A stretch of DNA of 64,000 nt from Enterobacter cloacae complex sp. R_G8 (lineage in GTDB: Bacteria > Pseudomonadota > Gammaproteobacteria > Enterobacterales > Enterobacteriaceae). Each line of letters starts with the position of its first letter. Positions within the stretch are counted from its first letter, which is position 1. The stretch spans positions 2,666,001 to 2,730,000 of the forward strand of contig NZ_CP102246.1 of the NCBI RefSeq assembly GCF_024599795.1, written 5' to 3'. This document shows positions 57,117 to 64,000 of this stretch, piece by piece. The notes under the pieces were generated by a model. The model had not been told where the DNA came from. It saw only the letters and a program-made list of their open reading frames with translations, and did no database searches. The position numbers and the translations under genes are program-made.

Positions 57117-57914
57117 TTAGCGTCCCAGATAGACTTCAATTACCTGCTCGTTGGCCTGTACCTCGCGCAGCGAGCCTTCTGCCAGCACCTGTCCCTGATG
57201 CAGTACGGTCACGCGATCGGCAATGGTTTCAACAAACCCCATGTCATGCTCAACCACCATCAACGAGTGCTTGCCTGCCAGGGTCCGGAAAAGCTCGGCG
57301 GTGTACTCGGTCTCCGCGTCCGTCATCCCGGCGGCGGGTTCATCCAGCAACAACAGATGCGGATCCTGGACCAGCAACATTCCGATCTCGAGGAACTGTT
57401 TTTGCCCGTGCGAAAGCAGTCCGGCGCGGCGGTCGCGTTCACTGGCCAGCCGCAGCAGGACCAGCATCTCATCAATACGATCGCGCTGTTCGCCGTTGAG
57501 TTTAGCCCGCAGGCTTGCCCAGACGGACTTGTCGGTTTTCATGGCGATCTCAAGGTTTTCCCACACCGTCAGCGCTTCAAATACCGTCGGTTTCTGAAAC
57601 TTGCGGCCAATCCCCTGGCGCGCAATGGCGGCCGGTTCAAGCAGGGTTAGATCTACCGACTGGTCATACACGGCTTTACCGCTTTTTGGCCGCGTTTTGC
57701 CGGTGATCACGTCCATCAGGGTGGTTTTCCCCGCGCCGTTTGGGCCAATCACGCAGCGCAACTCCCCCACGCCAATGTTCAGCGTGAGATCCGTCAGCGC
57801 CTGAAATCCATCGAAGTTCACGTTGATCTTATCCAGCTGCAGCACCGGGTCCGTCTGCTCGCGATAGCGATCTCCGGGCAGCTGGCGAGTAAATAATCCT
57901 TCGGCTGGCTGCAT
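57117..57914 (-). CDS. urtD: Urea ABC transporter ATP-binding subunit UrtD
   Basis: A 265-residue ABC ATPase (LivG-like). It has Walker A GPNGAGKTT, signature LSHGQKQFLEIGMLL (the usual LSGGQ reads LSHGQ, as is common in UrtD) and Walker B LLLLDEPAAGM. Its start overlaps the urtC stop by one base (TAATG). It powers urea import together with UrtE. Confidence 0.92.
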   Translation of the reverse strand: MQPAEGLFTRQLPGDRYREQTDPVLQLDKINVNFDGFQALTDLTLNIGVGELRCVIGPNGAGKTTLMDVITGKTRPKSGKAVYDQSVDLTLLEPAAIARQGIGRKFQKPTVFEALTVWENLEIAMKTDKSVWASLRAKLNGEQRDRIDEMLVLLRLASERDRRAGLLSHGQKQFLEIGMLLVQDPHLLLLDEPAAGMTDAETEYTAELFRTLAGKHSLMVVEHDMGFVETIADRVTVLHQGQVLAEGSLREVQANEQVIEVYLGR

Positions 57915-58987
57915 TATTTCTCTCCTTTACGAAACAGGCCGTAGACGCCGCGCGGTAAAAACAGCGTAACCGCGATAAAAATCAGCCCGAGAAACAGCTG
58001 CCAGTACTCCGGCATCGCGACGGTGAAGAAACTCTTTGCGCCGTTCACCAGCGCCGCGCCAATCACCGGGCCAACCAGCGTGCCACGGCCGCCCAGCGCC
58101 ACCCAGATAGCGGCTTCAATGGAGTTGGTCGGCGACATTTCACCCGGGTTAATAATCCCGACCTGCGGGACATAGAGCGCTCCCGCCAGACCACACAGCA
58201 CGGCGGAAAGCGTCCACACCAGCAGCTTAAACCCCTTCGGATCGTAGCCACAAAACGTCAGGCGGTTTTCAGCATCGCGTACGGCGGTCAGAATGCGGCC
58301 AAACTTACTCCTGGCGAGGGCAAAACCGGTGCCGAGCGTCAGGAGCAGCAGCATCACGGTCGCCAGAAACAGCGCGATACGGGTTGTGGTTGCGGTGACG
58401 GAAAAGCCCAGCAGCGTGGTGAAACCAGTAAAGCCGTTATTGCCGCCAAACCCGGTTTCGTTGCGAAAGAACAGCAACATCCCCGCGTAGGTCAGGGCCT
58501 GCGTCATGATCGAAAAATAGACCCCTTTGATTTTAGAGCGAAAGGCAAACCAGCCAAACACCAGTGCCAGCAGTCCCGGCACCATCACAATCAGTACCAG
58601 CGCCCAGACAAAGTGCTGCGTCCCCCACCAGAACCACGGCAGTTCGCTCCAGGAGAGAAACGACATAAACGCGGGCAGGCCATCACCCGCGGCCTGGCGC
58701 ATCAGGTACATGCCCATCGCATATCCGCCCAGCGCGAAGAAGATCCCGTGGCCCAGCGAGAGCATGCCGGCGTATCCCCATACCAGATCGAGCGCCACCG
58801 CAACGATGGCGTAGCACAGGATTTTGCCGATCAGCGTCAGCATCCAGGTCGACAGCGCCAGCGGATGGGTAGCGGGCAACATCGCAAAGAACGGCAATAC
58901 CAGCAGACACGCCACCAGCAGGCTGCCTGCAATCTGCGTGGTGCGTGGCGCTTTTCGCGCCAGTTTTAAGGTAAGTGGCTGGCTCAT
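57914..58987 (-). CDS. urtC: Urea ABC transporter permease UrtC
   Basis: A 357-residue inner-membrane permease of the LivM type with about ten hydrophobic segments. DLVWGYAGMLSLGHGIFFALGGYAMGMYL is the family signature, and AIWVALGGRGTLVGPVIGA lies in the C-terminal part. The start overlaps the urtB stop by one base, and the stop overlaps urtD. Confidence 0.93.
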   Translation of the reverse strand: MSQPLTLKLARKAPRTTQIAGSLLVACLLVLPFFAMLPATHPLALSTWMLTLIGKILCYAIVAVALDLVWGYAGMLSLGHGIFFALGGYAMGMYLMRQAAGDGLPAFMSFLSWSELPWFWWGTQHFVWALVLIVMVPGLLALVFGWFAFRSKIKGVYFSIMTQALTYAGMLLFFRNETGFGGNNGFTGFTTLLGFSVTATTTRIALFLATVMLLLLTLGTGFALARSKFGRILTAVRDAENRLTFCGYDPKGFKLLVWTLSAVLCGLAGALYVPQVGIINPGEMSPTNSIEAAIWVALGGRGTLVGPVIGAALVNGAKSFFTVAMPEYWQLFLGLIFIAVTLFLPRGVYGLFRKGEK

Positions 58988-60561
58988 CAGTCAGTGACCC
59001 TCCCTTTCAGCGCAAACAATCCCTGCGGGCGTTTCTGGATAAACAGAATGATGGCCACCAGAATGACGATTTTGCCCAGCACGGCCCCCATCTGCGGTTC
59101 AAGAATTTTGTTGAAGATCCCAAGGCCAAAGGCCGCCGCCACGCTCCCCGCCAGCTGTCCGACGCCGCCGAGCACCACCACCAGGAAAGAGTCGATAATG
59201 TAACCCTGGCCCAGTTCCGGCCCGACGTTGCCCAACTGGGAGAGCGCCACGCCGCCTAAACCGGCAATGCCGGAGCCCAGACCAAACGCCAGCATATCGA
59301 CACGTCCGGTCGGCACCCCGCAACAGGCCGCCATGCTGCGGTTTTGCGTTACCGCACGCACGTTCAGGCCCAGACGAGTTTTATTCAGGACCAGCCAGGT
59401 AAAGAACAGCACCATCAGCACAAAGCCCAGTACCACAATGCGGTTCCACGGCAGCGTCAGGTTGGCAAACACCTGCACCCCGCCGGACAGCCAGGCCGGG
59501 TTTGCCACCTCCAGGTTCTGCGCGCCAAACGTCATGCGTACCAGCTGGATCAGCATCAGGCTGATACCCCAGGTGGCGAGTAATGTCTCCAGCGGACGAC
59601 CGTAGAGATGGCGGATCACGGTGCGTTCCAGAATCATCCCGATGCCGGCGGTCAGGCAGAAGGCGATGGGCAGCGCGACAACCGGATACAGCGCCAGCCA
59701 CTGAGGCGTCAATCCGGCCATCGCCTGCTGAACCATCCACGTGGCGTACGCCCCCAGCATCAGCATCTCGCCGTGCGCCATGTTGATGACCCCCAGCAGC
59801 CCATAGGTGATCGCCAGCCCCAGCGCCGCCAGCAGCAGGACCGAGCCCAGCGACAGCCCCATAAACGCCTGCCCAAGAAGATCGCCCCACATCAGTCGGT
59901 GCTGGATCTGACTCAGGCTCTCCCCGGCAGCGGCTCGCACGCGGGCATCCGGTTCGGTTTGCGTCTGGGTATACGGCATGAGTCGGGATGGCACGTCCGG
60001 GTCGTCAGATTGCCCGAGTCGTTCAATAGCCTGAAGACGCACATCAGCCTGCGGGCTGGCGAGCTGGAGATTAGCCAGCGCCAGCAGCAGCGACTGGCGT
60101 GCCACATCGTCCGTTTCACTGTTTACCCGCGTTTGCAGGAGGCCGATCATTTCCGGCTGCGCATCCCGCTGTAACTGACGCGCGGCGGCCCGCCGCTGCG
60201 TGACGTTGTCACTGATAAGTTGATGCGTAGCGTTGGCCGTAGCGGCCAGCACCCGCAGACGGTTGGTCAGGCGTACGGCTTTGGTTTGCCCTTCTGCGGC
60301 AGGGGAATCTCCCAGCGCCACTATCTCGCCATTGCGTCGCGCAAAGGCATGCTTCTGGCTGTCGGCAAACAGATTTTCGTTTTGCAGCGCCTGCAGTAAC
60401 GGCAGCCTTGCGGCATCCGGCGCGATGGCCCAGCGGGTCAGCATCTCAGCCTGCTGGCTGCGGCTGGCGGCAACAAATTGATCGGCATCCGATGCCTGCG
60501 CCATCCCTGGCAGCAGTCCGGTAAGCCATACAATAGCGATCATCATGCGCATGGCGTTCAT
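58987..60561 (-). CDS. urtB: Urea ABC transporter permease UrtB
   Basis: A 524-residue protein. A signal peptide and an unusual soluble region of about 200 residues with HEAT-like helices (for example ARQSLLLALANLQLASPQADVRLQAIERLG) precede a LivH-type permease with about eight membrane segments (GLLGVINMAHGEMLMLGAYATW). The long N-terminal extension is normal for proteobacterial UrtB. GGGAGA precedes the ATG. A matS site lies inside the gene at 60200. Confidence 0.92.
   Translation of the reverse strand: MNAMRMMIAIVWLTGLLPGMAQASDADQFVAASRSQQAEMLTRWAIAPDAARLPLLQALQNENLFADSQKHAFARRNGEIVALGDSPAAEGQTKAVRLTNRLRVLAATANATHQLISDNVTQRRAAARQLQRDAQPEMIGLLQTRVNSETDDVARQSLLLALANLQLASPQADVRLQAIERLGQSDDPDVPSRLMPYTQTQTEPDARVRAAAGESLSQIQHRLMWGDLLGQAFMGLSLGSVLLLAALGLAITYGLLGVINMAHGEMLMLGAYATWMVQQAMAGLTPQWLALYPVVALPIAFCLTAGIGMILERTVIRHLYGRPLETLLATWGISLMLIQLVRMTFGAQNLEVANPAWLSGGVQVFANLTLPWNRIVVLGFVLMVLFFTWLVLNKTRLGLNVRAVTQNRSMAACCGVPTGRVDMLAFGLGSGIAGLGGVALSQLGNVGPELGQGYIIDSFLVVVLGGVGQLAGSVAAAFGLGIFNKILEPQMGAVLGKIVILVAIILFIQKRPQGLFALKGRVTD
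60200..60212. other. matS (MatP-binding site)
   Basis: GTGACGTTGTCAC fits GTGACRNYGTCAC exactly. It lies within urtB, 15.7 kb from the other matS. Confidence 0.8.
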
Positions 60562-60585
60562 GACTTTTCTCCCTGCGGTAATGGC

Positions 60586-61857
60586 TTAGTTGCTGGCGGT
60601 CTTCATCGGCTGGTCGGGCTTTTTATCGTTCCCGGCGATGAACGGGCTCCACGGCTGAGCGCGTACCGGCTCTTCCGTCTGCCAGACCACATTGAACTGA
60701 CCGTTACCTTCGATTTCACCGATCATGACCGGCTTATGCAGGTGATGGTTGGTGGCATCCATGGTGAGCGTAAAGCCGGATGGCGCTTTAAAGGACTGTC
60801 CGGCCATGGCCGCGCGCACTTTATCCACGTCGGTGGTGCCTGCTTTCTCTACCGCCTGCGCCCACATATGGATCCCGACATAGGTGGCTTCCATCGGGTC
60901 GTTGGTGACCACGGTATCGGCGTTCGGCAGCTTATGGGCTTTGGCATAGGCTTTATAGTCCGCCACGAAGGCCTGGTTGGTCGGGTTATCGACGGACTCG
61001 AAGTAGTTCCATGCGGCCAGGTTGCCGACCAGCGGTTTGGTGTCAATCCCGCGCAGCTCCTCTTCGCCAACGGAGAATGCCACCACCGGGACATCGGTTG
61101 CTTTCAGCCCCTGGTTAGCCAGTTCTTTATAGAACGGGACGTTAGAATCGCCGTTGATAGTGGAGACCACAGCGGTTTTACCGCCTGTGGAGAATTTCTT
61201 GATGTTGGCGACGATGGTCTGGTAATCGCTATGCCCGAACGGGGTGTAGACCTCTTCGATATCTTTGTCTTCCACCCCTTTGGAGTGCAGGAAGGCGCGC
61301 AGGATCTTGTTGGTGGTTCGCGGGTAGACGTAATCCGTACCCAACAGGAAGAAGCGTTTGGCGCTACCGCCGTCTTCGCTCATCAGGTACTCCACCGCCG
61401 GTATGGCCTGCTGGTTTGGCGCCGCACCGGTATAGAAGACGTTCGGCGACATCTCTTCGCCCTCGTATTGCACCGGATAGAACAGCAGACCGTTCAGCTC
61501 CTCGAACACCGGCAGTACGGATTTACGTGACACCGAGGTCCAGCAGCCAAACACCACGGCCACTTTATCCTGGCTCAGCAGCTGGCGGGCTTTTTCGGCA
61601 AACAGCGGCCAGTTAGAAGCCGGGTCAACCACCACCGGCTCCAGTTTTTTACCCAGCACCCCGCCTTTGGCGTTGATCTCGTCAATCGTCATCAGGGCGA
61701 CATCTTTCAGCGGCGTTTCTGAGATCGCCATCGTGCCGGAGAGCGAATGCATAATCCCCACTTTGATGGTATCGGCCGCCTGTGCGCCAAAACTCATCCC
61801 CATAGCAACGACTGACGCAGACAACGCGAAGGCTTTTAATAATGTACGACGGTGCAT
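60586..61857 (-). CDS. urtA: Urea ABC transporter substrate-binding protein UrtA
   Basis: A 423-residue periplasmic binding protein of the branched-chain amino acid/amide type. The leader (MHRRTLLKAFALSASVV to GAQA) contains HRRTLLK, a possible Tat signal. DTIKVGIMHSLSGTMAISETPLKD opens the mature protein, and KVAVVFGCWTSVSRKSVLPVFE is typical of UrtA. CAGGAG precedes the ATG. Sigma-54 and NtrC-type sites upstream suggest induction by nitrogen limitation. Confidence 0.94.
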   Translation of the reverse strand: MHRRTLLKAFALSASVVAMGMSFGAQAADTIKVGIMHSLSGTMAISETPLKDVALMTIDEINAKGGVLGKKLEPVVVDPASNWPLFAEKARQLLSQDKVAVVFGCWTSVSRKSVLPVFEELNGLLFYPVQYEGEEMSPNVFYTGAAPNQQAIPAVEYLMSEDGGSAKRFFLLGTDYVYPRTTNKILRAFLHSKGVEDKDIEEVYTPFGHSDYQTIVANIKKFSTGGKTAVVSTINGDSNVPFYKELANQGLKATDVPVVAFSVGEEELRGIDTKPLVGNLAAWNYFESVDNPTNQAFVADYKAYAKAHKLPNADTVVTNDPMEATYVGIHMWAQAVEKAGTTDVDKVRAAMAGQSFKAPSGFTLTMDATNHHLHKPVMIGEIEGNGQFNVVWQTEEPVRAQPWSPFIAGNDKKPDQPMKTASN

Positions 61858-61936
61858 ATTTTCACTCCTGAAAAAGAACGCTGTGCGAAGACGTCCGTTA
61901 CGGCATGGACGCGGAAAAATGTCTCAGCGAAGCAGG

Positions 61937-61952
61937 AGCAAAAAGGATGCCA
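61937..61952 (-). promoter_or_regulatory. Sigma-54 promoter of urtABCDE
   Basis: On the - strand TGGCA-TCCTTT-TTGCT keeps GG and GC separated by ten bases, the invariant -24/-12 arrangement. Transcription would start near 61926, about 70 bases before urtA. Confidence 0.75.
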
Positions 61953-62023
61953 GGATGAATAACGTGCTATTGCAGGATGTGTAACGCGGGATGTAAAGAA
62001 AACGACTCAGAATGGTACAGCGC

Positions 62024-62040
62024 TGCACTTTTATAATGCA
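62024..62040. promoter_or_regulatory. Candidate NtrC site before urtA
   Basis: TGCAC-TTTTATA-ATGCA has the 5-7-5 layout of NtrC sites, with one deviation in an outer arm. It is embedded in a longer 12-bp inverted repeat (62016-62048) and is centred about 106 bp upstream of the sigma-54 start, a normal enhancer distance. Confidence 0.6.
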
Positions 62041-62057
62041 GCGCTGTAACGGCGGGA

Positions 62058-63161
62058 TTACCAGACTTCGCTGGCGATCTGCGTGACCAGACGCACTTTG
62101 TCCCACTGCTGGGCTTCACTCAGGGTGTTGCCCTCTTCAGTGGAGGCAAAGCCGCACTGCGGGCTGAGGCAGATCTGCTCTTTCGCCACGTATCTGGCCG
62201 CCTCCTCCAGGCGCGCCTTCACCCCTTCAGGGTTTTCCAGCTCGCCATTTTTGGTGGTGATCAGGCCAAGTACCACCTGCTGCTTGCCCGGGCGGACAAA
62301 GCGCAGCGGTGCGAAATCACCGCTACGGTCATTATCATACTCCAGGAAGAAGGCATCGACGTTCACCGTGCCGAACAGCACCTGGGCCACCGGCTCATAG
62401 CCGCCTTCGGAAATCCAGGTTGAGCGGAAGTTACCGCGACAGACATGCAGACCGATGGTCAGATCGTCTGGTTTACCTTCCAGCGCCTTGTTCAGCACGC
62501 GGGCATAGGTACGCGCCAGCTCATCGGCATCTTCCCCGCGCTCGCGGATCTGACGACGCTGGTCATCCGAACAGAGGTAGGCCCAGACGGTATCATCCAG
62601 CTGCAGATAGCGGCAGCCCGCGTCGTAAAATGCCCGGATGGCATCGCGCCAGGTGGTAGCCAGATCGTCAAAATAGTCTTTCAGATCCGGATACACCGTG
62701 GCATCAATGTCTTTGCGGCCACCACGGAAGTGCAGCACGCTCGGGCTGGGAATGGTCATTTTCGGTTGCGCGTTGCCGCTGATGCTTTTCAGGTAGCGGA
62801 AGTCTTCCAGCATCGGATGATCGCCAAAGCCCAGCTTGCCAGTGACGCGCACGCCGTGCGCTTTGGTCTGCACGCCGTTGAACTGAATGCCCTGCTGTGA
62901 ATCGTAACGCTCAACCCCCTGCAGACCATCGAAGAAATCGAAGTGCCACCAGGCGCGACGGAACTCACCGTCGGTGACCACGTGCAGGCCGCAGGCGCAC
63001 TGCTGTTCGACCACCTGGCGGATCGCGTCATCTTCCACCGCGCGAAGCTGCCCGGCATCAATCTCACCGCGGGCAAACTGCTGGCGCGCCTGTTTGATGG
63101 CATCCGGGCGTAAAAAACTGCCGACTACATCGGCGCGGTATGGGGCGTGCTGTCGCTGCAT
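62058..63161 (-). CDS. MetE-C-terminal-like methionine synthase family protein (YxjG/YxjH type)
   Basis: A 367-residue cobalamin-independent methionine synthase-like protein lacking the MetE N-terminal domain. The zinc ligands are in GLHVCRGN (His, Cys) and SPQCGFAS (Cys), and YLQLDDTVWAYL lies at the substrate site. It may make methionine from homocysteine with a methyl donor other than methyltetrahydrofolate triglutamate. AGAGGAG precedes the ATG. MetJ-type boxes upstream support a methionine role. Confidence 0.88.
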   Translation of the reverse strand: MQRQHAPYRADVVGSFLRPDAIKQARQQFARGEIDAGQLRAVEDDAIRQVVEQQCACGLHVVTDGEFRRAWWHFDFFDGLQGVERYDSQQGIQFNGVQTKAHGVRVTGKLGFGDHPMLEDFRYLKSISGNAQPKMTIPSPSVLHFRGGRKDIDATVYPDLKDYFDDLATTWRDAIRAFYDAGCRYLQLDDTVWAYLCSDDQRRQIRERGEDADELARTYARVLNKALEGKPDDLTIGLHVCRGNFRSTWISEGGYEPVAQVLFGTVNVDAFFLEYDNDRSGDFAPLRFVRPGKQQVVLGLITTKNGELENPEGVKARLEEAARYVAKEQICLSPQCGFASTEEGNTLSEAQQWDKVRLVTQIASEVW

Positions 63162-63223
63162 GGAAATCTCCTCTGTCTGCCGGCGATAATTGCCAGCAGT
63201 GATAATTCATCTCTTGAATCTTT

Positions 63224-63247
63224 AGACTTCTGGATGTCTAAATGTCC
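63224..63247. promoter_or_regulatory. Three tandem MetJ boxes
   Basis: Adjacent 8-mers AGACTTCT, GGATGTCT and AAATGTCC match the met box AGACGTCT at 7, 6 and 5 positions. Tandem 8-bp spacing is the hallmark of MetJ operators. They lie 63 bp upstream of the methionine-synthase-like gene. Confidence 0.7.
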
Positions 63248-63317
63248 AAAAAAGATGACATACCTGCTGTATCCCGGCAAACGAGAAAATTTCACGACAG
63301 TTGAAAATTATTCATGT

Positions 63318-63731
63318 TCATAGCGCGGCAGCGGTTTCGCTACTGGCAAACGCGTACTGTTCGTCCTCCCAGCCGGTGATGCCGCCAATCATGATTTTCA
63401 CCGGCAGTCCGAGACGCGCCAGCTTCAGCGCGGCTCTGTCCGCGCCGTTACAGTGCGGCCCGGCGCAGTACACCACGAACAGCGTATCGGCCGGCCACTG
63501 CGCCATGCGCGCCTCGGTGATCTGGCTCCAGGGCATATGTATCGCGCCGGGCACATGACGACGGGCAAACTGCTCAGGTTTCCCGACAACATGCAGCAAC
63601 ACAAAGTCCTGCTCGTTATTCGTCAGCGCATGGTGCACATCGGCACAGTCCGTTTCGACGCTCAGGCGACGCAGAAAATGGGTAACGGCTTCCTGCGGCT
63701 CGGCAGCCGGAAATTCAGTAACATAACTCAT
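63318..63731 (-). CDS. Rhodanese-like domain protein
   Basis: A 137-residue single-domain rhodanese. The active-site loop begins at Cys in VVYCAGPHCNGADRAA, and the CH2A-like motif is RRHVPGAIHMPW. Rhodaneses carry sulfane sulfur on the loop cysteine. GGAAGG precedes the ATG. It is divergent from ftrA, a pairing I recall from other Enterobacteriaceae, so FtrA probably controls it. Confidence 0.88.
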   Translation of the reverse strand: MSYVTEFPAAEPQEAVTHFLRRLSVETDCADVHHALTNNEQDFVLLHVVGKPEQFARRHVPGAIHMPWSQITEARMAQWPADTLFVVYCAGPHCNGADRAALKLARLGLPVKIMIGGITGWEDEQYAFASSETAAAL

Positions 63732-63804
63732 GATCCTTCCTCATCTTTGGCGTTTGTGTTAACACTACTCTATCCAGAAATTGATCACGTGAATGCGTCC
63801 GCTT

Positions 63805-64000
63805 ATGCCAGAAAACAGCAAAAAGATGACAAACTTAAGACAGGTTTCCCGCCCGCAGGTGGTGGTACTGGCCTATGACGGTTTGTGTACCTTTGAATTC
63901 GGCGTGGCGGTGGAAATCTTCGGTTTGCCACGTCCCGAGCTGGGCGACGAATGGTATCGTTTTGCGGTGGCGGGCATTGATGACGGTGAGCTTCGGGCAA
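63805..64000 (+). CDS. ftrA: Transcriptional regulator FtrA, partial (3' end beyond the window)
   Basis: The first 65 codons of a GATase1/DJ-1-domain AraC-type regulator. RPQVVVLAYDGLCTFEFGVAVEIFGLPRPELG is the characteristic FtrA N-terminus. The DNA-binding half lies outside the window. The start could instead be the ATG at 63826; neither has a clear ribosome site. It is divergent from the rhodanese gene, with a gap of 73 bp. Confidence 0.85.
   Translation, partial: MPENSKKMTNLRQVSRPQVVVLAYDGLCTFEFGVAVEIFGLPRPELGDEWYRFAVAGIDDGELRA

Overview
The window is chromosomal DNA from an Enterobacteriaceae member, most likely Enterobacter or a close relative such as Leclercia or Lelliottia. The core gene order uxaB - yneF - yneG - glsB - sad - yneJ - sotB - marC/marRAB - eamA - ydeE is that of the Escherichia coli terminus region. 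Proteins such as MarA, Tam, GlsB and SotB look nearly identical to remembered E. coli sequences. The genus is an inference. Only one gene-free stretch exceeds 300 bases (11836-12229), and no rRNA, tRNA, CRISPR array or insertion sequence was seen.

The window lies in the replication terminus. A 28-bp sequence at 12033-12060 matches the E. coli dif site at every position. A Tus-binding Ter site lies at 27397-27413, just downstream of uxaB, and is oriented to stop forks that have already passed dif. The six FtsK-orienting (KOPS) octamers I found all point toward dif: two on the left on the + strand, four on the right on the - strand. Two MatP (matS) sites lie at 44471 and 60200.

Region 1 (1-11835) is an accessory island of electrophile and carbonyl metabolism ending next to dif. 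It holds five aldo/keto reductases (one cut by the window edge, one with a Tat signal), a flavodoxin-fold quinone reductase, an amidohydrolase, a DJ-1/PfpI protein, an old yellow enzyme with its HxlR regulator, and two LysR regulators. A truncated second copy of a small gene and a 34-bp direct repeat around the HxlR/OYE pair record past rearrangement. Region 2 (12230-25800) holds chrA, a PACE efflux protein, a VOC protein, an MscS-type channel, a DeoR/NUDIX/DUF4406 group sharing an operator-like element, tam, a DipZ-type thiol protein, a two-component system joined to a secreted alpha/beta hydrolase, and several acetyltransferases.

Region 3 (25800-39230) is the yneE-uxaB-yneFG-glsB-sad-yneJ core, with two extra diguanylate cyclases and a chemoreceptor inserted. 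Region 4 (39311-48291) is a divergent, apparently undescribed catabolic cluster. One arm is a DeoR regulator, a PdxA2-type dehydrogenase and a DUF1537 four-carbon acid kinase. The other arm is an iron alcohol dehydrogenase, a DapA/NanA-type aldolase, a sodium symporter, a cytoplasmic sialidase-like propeller, a YhcH-type protein and a short-chain dehydrogenase. A plausible joint role is import and splitting of a 2-keto-3-deoxy sugar acid, with the four-carbon half passing to dihydroxyacetone phosphate.

Region 5 (48288-64000) holds tandem PhzF proteins, sotB, marC and marRAB with its full control region, eamA, ydeE (whose end is encoded by a REP element), zinT with a Zur box, urtABCDE with sigma-54 and NtrC-type sites but no urease genes in view, a methionine-synthase-like gene with MetJ boxes, a rhodanese-fold protein and the start of ftrA.
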